A stretch of DNA of 64,000 bases from Aptenodytes patagonicus (Eukaryota > Chordata > Aves > Sphenisciformes > Spheniscidae): positions 501,001-565,000 of the forward strand of contig NC_134970.1 of assembly GCF_965638725.1 (NCBI RefSeq), in the 5' to 3' direction. Shown here one piece after another: positions 56,968 to 64,000 of this stretch. The notes under the pieces were generated by a model, which worked only from the letters and a program-made list of their open reading frames with translations, was not told the origin of the DNA and ran no database searches. The position numbers were made by a program, and so were the translations under genes. Within the stretch, counting starts at the first letter, position 1, and each line of letters begins with the position of its first letter.

Positions 56968-58449
56968 GTATGTTTTATAGATTTGGCATTACAGATTTCT
57001 GAAGTCCTTCTGATATGCCTTGAGTGCTCATCCCAGTAAGGTTTCCATCAAAATAAACGCATCAAAAGCTGTTGCATGATATTTGCAGCTCAGGCACTAC
57101 TTGCACATTCTTCATCAACTAGTTTTAAAGTAAAGAATAATATAGAAGTACCAGCAGCTAAGCACTTTTAGTTGATTTACAGCAGGATGGAAACTAAAAA
57201 CAGGAATAGGTATTTTATTCTAAGGAGGGACACATTTTTGTGTTCACTTCCAAAGGATGGATTTGAGCTTTCTGAAACAAAGCAGTGTAAACTGGTGGTA
57301 GGATCCAGCGAAGACTATTGAATGATACGGAAGGCCAACAGAGAGGACCAAAGCAGAACAAGACTCTGGATCGTACAGACGCAGCATCTGTGTAACTTCA
57401 CTCACACGTGTAGGTCTAACGTAATCAAAGACCTGCACTTTCTTAAATGTTTACATTACTTGGACTAAAAGAGAATTAGCATCTCAGATTTTAGAAATAA
57501 TTTTTCTCTAAGTTTTTTTTCATCTGAGCGAATCAGATAATTTGTCTAGGTTTTTGGTCAATAAGACTAAGATGCTGATTGATCATGCAGCAACTAGTAT
57601 AACAGACTGCAGAATTAGCTGACCCAACTGCCCTCGCTATCTGAAAAACAAAACAAAACAAAACACCACCACAGCACGCAAAATATCTTGTATTTTTAAA
57701 GCAATGCTGTTTTTAAGGATTTGTGACTCTCCAGCACAAAATTTCAGACGGCTATCTCGGAAGATGAAATTTCTAGAGACATTCCTCACCAGATTCCACT
57801 GCTATTTATATCCTCAGTGGGGAGGAGTAAAGATGTTGAAAACCGCTTTATATGATTATTTTCCTGTGGACAGAGAAAAACAAAGTGGGATTTGGGGAAT
57901 TTGGTTGAGAGAGGAATCTACTGACCACTACTATAATAGAGAACTCAAGCTGGTTTAAAGCTACTTTTGCCAGAGCAATGGCTAGTACAGCCCAGAAGGA
58001 GCCTCCCTTATTTTTCACCGAAGTCACCCGTTTTCTCAACAGCAGAAACCAACGAAAGACCTTACCTAACTTATATTCCTGTTGCAAATATTTCTGTGTT
58101 GTACCAAAACCACCACCACCAGTTGGTGAAGCGGCCTGGACGTAAGCGAGCCCGAGGCTGGAGGAGCGCCTCGACGCCTTCGCGTGGCGGAGCTGGGCGT
58201 GGGGGCTGAGCCCACCCCCGCGTCCCGGGCCGGCGGCCGCCATGTCACACCGCCTAAACCCTCACCAGAACTGCGACACCAGCCGCCGTGCGCCCACCGA
58301 CAGCCGGTTTCATCTCACGTTTTACAACGCTGTTGCTTGGGAAGTCGTACCAAGATTCGGTGGTTGTGTATTTAATCGATGAAGCATTTTATGACGTGTG
58401 AGAAATGCCGTAAAAATAAAGTTTATTTATCGGCCCGCACGCCCGGTTG
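56968..58449. other. PTPN22-RSBN1 intergenic region
   Basis: PTPN22 3' UTR at the left, then AT-rich unique sequence, rising in GC from about 58.1 kb into the RSBN1 CpG island. At 58415-58427 AATAAAGTTTATT gives a poly(A) hexamer on both strands. A 131-codon minus-strand frame (57848-58243) has no family resemblance. Confidence 0.6.
57052..57057 (+). terminator. Poly(A) signal of PTPN22
   Basis: AATAAA 85 bases after the TAG stop at 56965-56967. It is the first canonical signal and would give a short 3' UTR. A second candidate lies at 58415. Confidence 0.55.
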
Positions 58450-59620
58450 CCCTGACAGGTCCGCTCGAGGATCACCGGTCACGAAGCCAGAGGCGGGGCT
58501 GGCCGTCCGCAGGCAGGGTCCCGCACCCCCTCAGCCGCCCCGCCATGACGCAGCCGCGGATCTGCGATAACCCAGATCTTTCCGCGCCCTCGCGAGCGGC
58601 GCGGCGTGGCCCCGCGCGCCGCCCCTTACCGCCCGGGCACGTGACCGGCTCCCCGCGCCGCCCGCCGCCCGCCGCGGCCGGCCGTGCCGCGGACTGCGCA
58701 TGCGCCCCCGCGCGGACTACACTTCCCGGCGCGCCGCCGCGAACTACAGCTCCCAGGGGGCGCCGCGCGGCGCCTGCGCAGTACCGCCTGGCGCTCGGGC
58801 CATTTAAATGTGTGTGAGGGAGACTGTGAAATGGCTGCGCAGGTCGCTGCGGTGCGCGCAGTGTCCCGGGCCCCGGAGGAGCCGCCCCCGCTCCCCTCGG
58901 GGGACCGGCCCGGCCGGCCTCGCGGCGGCGGGCGGCGGCGGCGGGGCCCCCCCGGCGAGGCGGCGGGCGGCAAGCGGGCCCGGCTGAGCCAGCAGCTGCT
59001 GGCGGGGCCCGGCCCGGCGGAGCCGCTGCCCCCAGCCGCCCTGCCCGGCCTGCCCGCCGCCGCCGGGCTCTTCACCTTCTCCCCGCTCAGCCTGCCGCCG
59101 CCCGCCGCGCTCGAGGAGCGTCGCCACCACCAGCACCGGCATCGCCCCGCCGCCGGCCCCGAGCCTGGCCGCCTGGCCGCCGGGCAGCCGCAGAAGGCGA
59201 GGCGGGGCAGCCCCGCGGACGGGGCAGCCGGGCGGCCCAGCAAGCGAGGTGAGGAGTGGGGGGGGCAGCGGGGCTGACCGGCTGGTGCCCGCGCACCCGG
59301 GCCGGCGCCCGCCTTCGGCACCTGGTGGTCGCTCGGCCGGTGCGGATCGCCCTCGGCGGAGCCCGCCCGCCGCGTCCCCCGGCGGCGGCCTCGCACGCCG
59401 CCCTCCCTGGCCGGCCGGGCTCGGCGTCGGAGCGGTGCGGCGGAGCCGCTCGCTCGGGCTCGGCCTCGCCCGTCCGGGCGAAGGCGGGAGCGGAGAAAAA
59501 CGCTCGCTGCTCTCGGAGCCCTGAGCGTATCTGTGGGTGTTCGCGTGGAGGCACGCGAGGTAGCGTGAGCAGACCGTGGACTGAGTAGTCCTTGTCGCTG
59601 TTTCCTGTCGTAGCGGGGCA
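58450..59620. promoter_or_regulatory. RSBN1 CpG-island promoter with NRF1, ZNF143-type and E-box sites
   Basis: CpG-dense, TATA-less segment around the RSBN1 start. Sites legible in the sequence: CACGTGAC E-box at 58638-58645, perfect NRF1 palindrome GCGCATGCGC at 58696-58705, and two ACTACAnnTCCC elements at 58716-58729 and 58743-58756. The latter match the ZNF143/Staf core and the spacing typical of housekeeping promoters. The island extends through exon 1 into intron 1. Confidence 0.8.
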
Positions 59621-62600
59621 CGACGCTTCTTCCACTCTAGGACTGAGCGCGGAGCCCAGGTGTGTGTGGCAGGGGGACCCGAGCTGCGGGCTCTCTGTGC
59701 GGGCAGTGGGAGCTCTGGTGGTGCTGCTCTTGCCCTAGAGCTGCTGTTCAGAACTGCCCTCATCGCAAGTTCAAAATACAAATGCTTTGATAGTAAAGCT
59801 TTCTTCCTACTACGCTTCCATTAACATATACTAGAACTGAGAAGCTGCTGTTTTGTTTGTTTTTGTTTTTAATAAACGCCCTGAGATTTCTCTAATAGGA
59901 AGGCCAAAATGTCTCTGGATTTTGGGGGAGGTGTCTTTTTTTTTTTAACAGTACAGAATGACTGTTTTGGTTCTGCTTACAAATTTGTGATAGTAAAAAG
60001 CCTCTTAGTGTGAGCAACATAGATAAAAAGCAATTGCAAAAGCTGCTGTAATAAAGATATTATGTTGTGAATTATGCTCCAGGAGTATATGTGAAGGTAT
60101 TGTGCCAAAGAAACCAAAGGTGCATGTGCTTACAAAAGTTAGGTCTATAGTGTAAACTCTACATAGTACTGTCTTAAGAATGGGCAAAACTATTATGGGG
60201 AGAGACTTTTCACTGCTGTTTAATGCTTCTAAACCACTATGTTTGAATAATGACTATAAAAGCTATCGGGTTGTAAATTTCAATCTTTAGCTTGATAAAT
60301 GTTGATAAAACTACAGAAGTAGTATATATTTGTAGACTAGGAGTGTCACTTGCTGTATGTCGGTTCTAACCCAGTAATCAAATGAGTCTTTTAATGAAGG
60401 CTTAAACACTTAAAATTACTGTCTGAATTCCAGATTTGCAAAGGAAAGCTGTTTGCCTACTGGAAATCTGAAGCTCTTCGCTACTTGTCCTAGGCTGCAT
60501 ATGTAGTGGGTTTCCAGATGGGGATGGATTTCTTTTCGTCTTTCACTATCAGTTCTTATTTCTTTGTATAATCTAATTAAACTGCCTATTTCTTTGACTA
60601 TACTATTCTTATCTTTGGCCACAGGTGACAATGAACATCTAGTGTGTTCAGTTATGTGATGTCTAATAGTTTTAGACCAGCTGAGTTATTGGCACTGCTG
60701 TTGTTCTACCTCACTGTGGGAGCCCATAGTTTGATGGCCTGGCTATAGCTTTCTTTGTGTTTGAGGTACTGGAGGCTTTCCACTTATTTAAAGGAATAAT
60801 TAAAACTATATTTCCTTCAAGATTGTCAGGCATTACCATAATGTCGCTCTCTAGCTTCGCTTAATACAGAGGTTACTCTCACTTGTAGTAGTGGGACTCT
60901 GCTGTGTTCAGTGGATACAGCAGTGGTCAGGATAGCTTTTATCCTGAAAATAGACCAGTGTTCACTGGAAGTTCCAAAATGCAAAGAGTGCTACGTGTCT
61001 GTCTGCTGTTAGGGAATATCTTCAAGCAGGAAGATACTCTGAATTAAAACTAGTCCATGTCTGAGGTTTTTAAACTATATCTAAAATTAGAAATGCTTAA
61101 AATAAGACACCTTTAACAACCAAAAATTAACTTAAAAACATCTACAGGGAAGTATTCCCAATAGCTCAGTGGTGGCATGAGATTCTTGTTTAGTTTCAGC
61201 TTGGAATCTCTGGTCCCACCAGAACAAAGATCTTCTGTGTGATTAGTGTGTTCATTGCAGTTAGTAAAGCACTATCTGTACTTGAGAGCTTAGTGATTGA
61301 GTAAGCTTATGCACGCTTAACTTCTGAGACTTCCAGAAAAGCTTATTCAAAGAACTGTTTCAGTTGACTTACCAAAACAAGTGATACCACCTTTATTTTC
61401 CTGGTTTCCCTAGCTGTAATATAAAAATAAGGGCATTTGCTGTTTGTAAAGGCTAACAGCAGCACTGTGAAAACTTGTATTTCAGGTCCTAAGACGATTG
61501 TATGAAGTTAGTATTAAGCAATCAACTCTTCCTTTGCTTCATGAGTAATTCTGTTCATTACACCAGGCTGTTATGAAGGTCAACCATCTTTAGTAAAGAG
61601 CTCTGAGACCAAACTAGTAATGATACAGTTAAATACTGTGGTTAGACTAATAGCTTGAAGCTGTATGTATTTATCACTACACCTTTTCTCATAGATCAGT
61701 GTCCTGGTTTCGGCAGGGATAGAGTTAATTTCCTTCCTAGTAGCTGGTACAATGCTGTGTTTTGGATTTAGGATGAGAACATGTTTTTTTTCTTTAACTT
61801 CAAGTATTGCAAGAGAATAAAGAGGGAGTACAAATTTGATAGCTTTGCAGACAAAGAAAGGAAATTTTGTTAGCATAAAGCCCTGTGCTGTGGGAAACTG
61901 AAAAACTTTAGCTATTGCATCTTCTAGTCAGATGTTACCGTCAGCAGGAGATTGTTCTGATCCCCATAGCTATCCTAATAATGTGGCTCTTAGAGGTTTA
62001 TGTGCATTGTTGGCTTGAAGTAGTTCTTCGATTCAGGCAGATTAAATCTTGTCTTGGCAATTGAGTTTTTTAACGCTGGACCATCAAGATTTCTAACTAC
62101 CATTGTCGCTTGCTGAATATTATTTGAATTAGTTTTTACTCCTAAAAGATGAGCAATTAAACTATGACATTTTGTCTAACAGAACTACTTCTTTACGTTT
62201 TATCTCTTGGCCTTCAGCCTTTTACAGGTTGATTAACCTTTAAAAAAAACCCAACCACCTCTTAATTTCTAGCTCTGAATTAACTGAATAGTTAACTATA
62301 AGACTAACAAAAGATAGCTGAAGATGTGGATGTGATGATTTGGATCCTTTAATACAAAAGATCAGCAGTCTAAGATTCTTTTGGCCAGAAAGCTAACTGC
62401 TTTAAGGATTTTTACCTCTAAACGTCAATAATGCTTGTACCTCTTCAGTTGCATTCTGTTTTGCTTCTATATTGTGTATCCAAAATCAGGGAAGTGTTCT
62501 GTAATGAAAGTCTTGATGTTTAAATACATACTTGTTTACCCTCTTCCCTTGCATGGCACTGCCTTAAATGTCAGAAGTTATTAATGTACTTAATTATAGA

Positions 62601-63574
62601 TGTTCTGAAAAACGGACTTCTTTTAAAGGTTTTCTAATAAATCTATTAAAAATTGAAATATTTCTAAAATATTAAGCTTGAGTTCTGGAATCTTTCCTTA
62701 ATTCAAGGCTTTCTTTGCATAATAACTAGATGTACTGCATTTTTTTGTTGTATAATTAAGTCTTGTAAGTCAAAAGTCAAGGTATTACTATTGGTCAGTC
62801 TTCCTGGGAATAGATAGCTTTAGCAAATGAGAGGCCTTAATTCTTTTTGGGTGAATATGCTGCAACTGCAGAACTCTAATCTTCTCTTTATTGTTGCTGC
62901 CAGAAACTCCAGATGAAAATGGCAAAACCCAGCGAGCTGATGGTCTTATTATGAAGAAGATAAAGAAAAAAAAGAAAAAGAAACACCGGGAAGATATGAG
63001 GGGAAAACGCCTGAAGATGTACAACAAAGAAGTGCAGACAGTGTGTGCTGGACTCACTCGCATTGACAAAGAGACTCTGTCTCAAGGACAGTGTGATAAC
63101 TTAGAAATGAACAAGGAATCCTTCAGGTATCTGAAGGATGAGCAGCTCTGCAGACTGAATTTGGGTATGCAGGAATATCGAATACCCCAGGGAGTACAAA
63201 CACCATTTGTGACACACCAGGAGCATTCTGTTCGCAGCAGCTTCTTGAAAACTGGCACTAAATTTAGTAACTTCATTCATGAAGAACATCAGTCCAATGG
63301 TGGTGCTCTGGTCCTTCATGCTTACATGGATGAACTCTCATTTTTGTCTCCAGTGGAGATGGAGAGATTTGCAGAAGAGTTTCTTGCGTTGTCATTCAGT
63401 GAAAATGATAAAAATGCAGCCTACTATGCTTTAGCCATAGTACATGGAGCAGCTGCTTATTTACCAGACTTCCTGGATTACTTTGCTTTTAACTTTCCTA
63501 ACACTCCAGTGAAAATGGAAATTTTGGGCAAGAAGGACATTGAAACAACAACAATTTCAAATTTTCACTCTCAG
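58831..63574 (+). CDS. RSBN1: RSBN1 (KDM9), round spermatid basic protein 1, N-terminal part
   Basis: Nuclear chromatin protein of the DPY-21 family, reported to demethylate histone H4 K20me2 through a JmjC-like domain. Exon 1 is 58831-59248 (139 codons plus one base) and exon 2 is 62904-63574; together 363 codons, in phase. Exon 1 is Pro/Ala/Arg-rich and low in complexity, with the shared box LFTFSPLSL. Exon 2 opens with ETPDENGKTQRAD, a lysine cluster KKIKKKKKKKHRED (probable nuclear localisation signal) and then the highly conserved block LKMYNKEVQTVCAGLTRI ... FVTHQEHSVRSSF ... AAYLPDFLDYFAFNFPNTPVKMEI. Human RSBN1 is about 802 aa from memory, so the catalytic half lies right of the window. 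The start MAAQVAAV is the first ATG in frame with a family match. RSBN1L is a possible alternative, but the synteny favours RSBN1. Confidence 0.95.
59249..62903 (+). other. RSBN1 intron 1, 3.65 kb
   Basis: Begins in the CpG island and becomes AT-rich. Its only recognised repeat is an LTR fragment at 61700-61782. No internal exon is supported. Confidence 0.7.
61700..61782 (+). mobile_element. Fragment of the same avian LTR family (fossil)
   Basis: About 83 bases beginning TGTCCTGGTTTCGGC that match the 5' (U3) end of the solo LTR at 36350-36924, in the opposite genomic orientation. Similarity stops after GATGAGAACA. It is a broken remnant without the rest of the LTR, in RSBN1 intron 1. Confidence 0.85.
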
Positions 63575-64000
63575 GTAAGAACTGTTTAAAGGCATAAGTT
63601 GCACAACACCTAGATTCAATTAATCTCATTAATCCAGAGCAGGGATGGCCTAAAATAGGTGAAGCACAAATTTTTTTCTAAGCAGATGAAAAAAGATGAT
63701 GTTGGGGCTACTGTGCTGTTTATTCCTGTTTCTGCTTAAAGCTTTTGTGCCCACTGGTAGTTGGTGAATCACATTTCAGACACTGCTAACTGTGACCTGT
63801 AGAAGATCTGCACTGATCTTGCAGACTTTGAGTTGATCTTCTAAACTTGGGAGAACACTGACATTGTTCAGATCAATAGGCAAGTCTGTATTAAGAGTTG
63901 TATAGATTGCAAATACTAACACTGCTTTTTCTATTCAATAGATCTGTTTTGGAAAAAAAGACGTTACTTTTCAGGTTTCAGTATGTCATTCACAACAAAT
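63575..64000 (+). other. RSBN1 intron 2, right edge of window
   Basis: Starts with the donor GTAAGA after ...SNFHSQ. The next family block (VNRTYCCGTYR in human) is not reached. Nothing else is recognised. Confidence 0.75.

Noticed and set aside
57848-58243. 131-codon minus-strand frame upstream of RSBN1
   Set aside because: Starts in the island edge and runs into AT-rich sequence; no family resemblance, though a divergent RSBN1 transcript could include it.
58626-59781. 325-331-codon minus-strand frames across the RSBN1 island
   Set aside because: Antisense shadows of GC-rich RSBN1 exon 1 and promoter.

Overview
The window is vertebrate nuclear DNA and almost certainly avian. It carries six intron-rich protein genes in the order HIPK1 (-), DCLRE1B/Apollo (-), AP4B1 (+), BCL2L15 (+), PTPN22 (+), RSBN1 (+). 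This is the same neighbourhood as human 1p13.2, read in the opposite direction. The bird assignment rests on a CR1 LINE with the typical 3' end, a solo LTR of a type I know from neoavian birds, compact introns and low repeat density. All exon limits were read by eye from splice signals, reading phase and remembered mammalian proteins. In every gene the phases of the proposed exons close exactly.

Layout: 1-15.3 kb is the 5' part of HIPK1 (eight coding exons, 700 codons; the 3' exons lie beyond the left edge), with its CpG-island promoter at about 14.9-16.1 kb. 16.1-22.1 kb has no gene I can recognise. 22.1-23.8 kb is DCLRE1B in four exons (462 aa). A 256-bp interval carrying a (GTGAC)6 array separates its ATG from the AP4B1 ATG, so the two genes share a bidirectional promoter. 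AP4B1 fills 24.1-31.5 kb in ten exons (740 aa), and a decayed copy of its exon 7 lies just behind exon 8. BCL2L15 is at 32.2-36.3 kb (four exons, 160 aa) and is followed by a solo LTR. PTPN22 is at 38.2-57.1 kb (21 coding exons, 788 aa), with a CR1 LINE in intron 2. RSBN1 begins at 58.8 kb in a third CpG island and runs off the right edge (two coding exons, 363 codons seen).

The genes do not form a pathway. They are a conserved synteny block: a nuclear kinase (HIPK1), a telomere nuclease (Apollo), an AP-4 coat subunit, a BCL2-family protein, a lymphoid tyrosine phosphatase and a chromatin protein. I see no microbial-style system, CRISPR array or new multi-gene system. The most unusual items are the AP4B1 exon-7 duplicate, the tandem CRE-like promoter array, a cysteine cluster in the Apollo linker, a possible intronic poly(A) isoform of PTPN22, and the near-identical P1 and P2 motifs of PTPN22.
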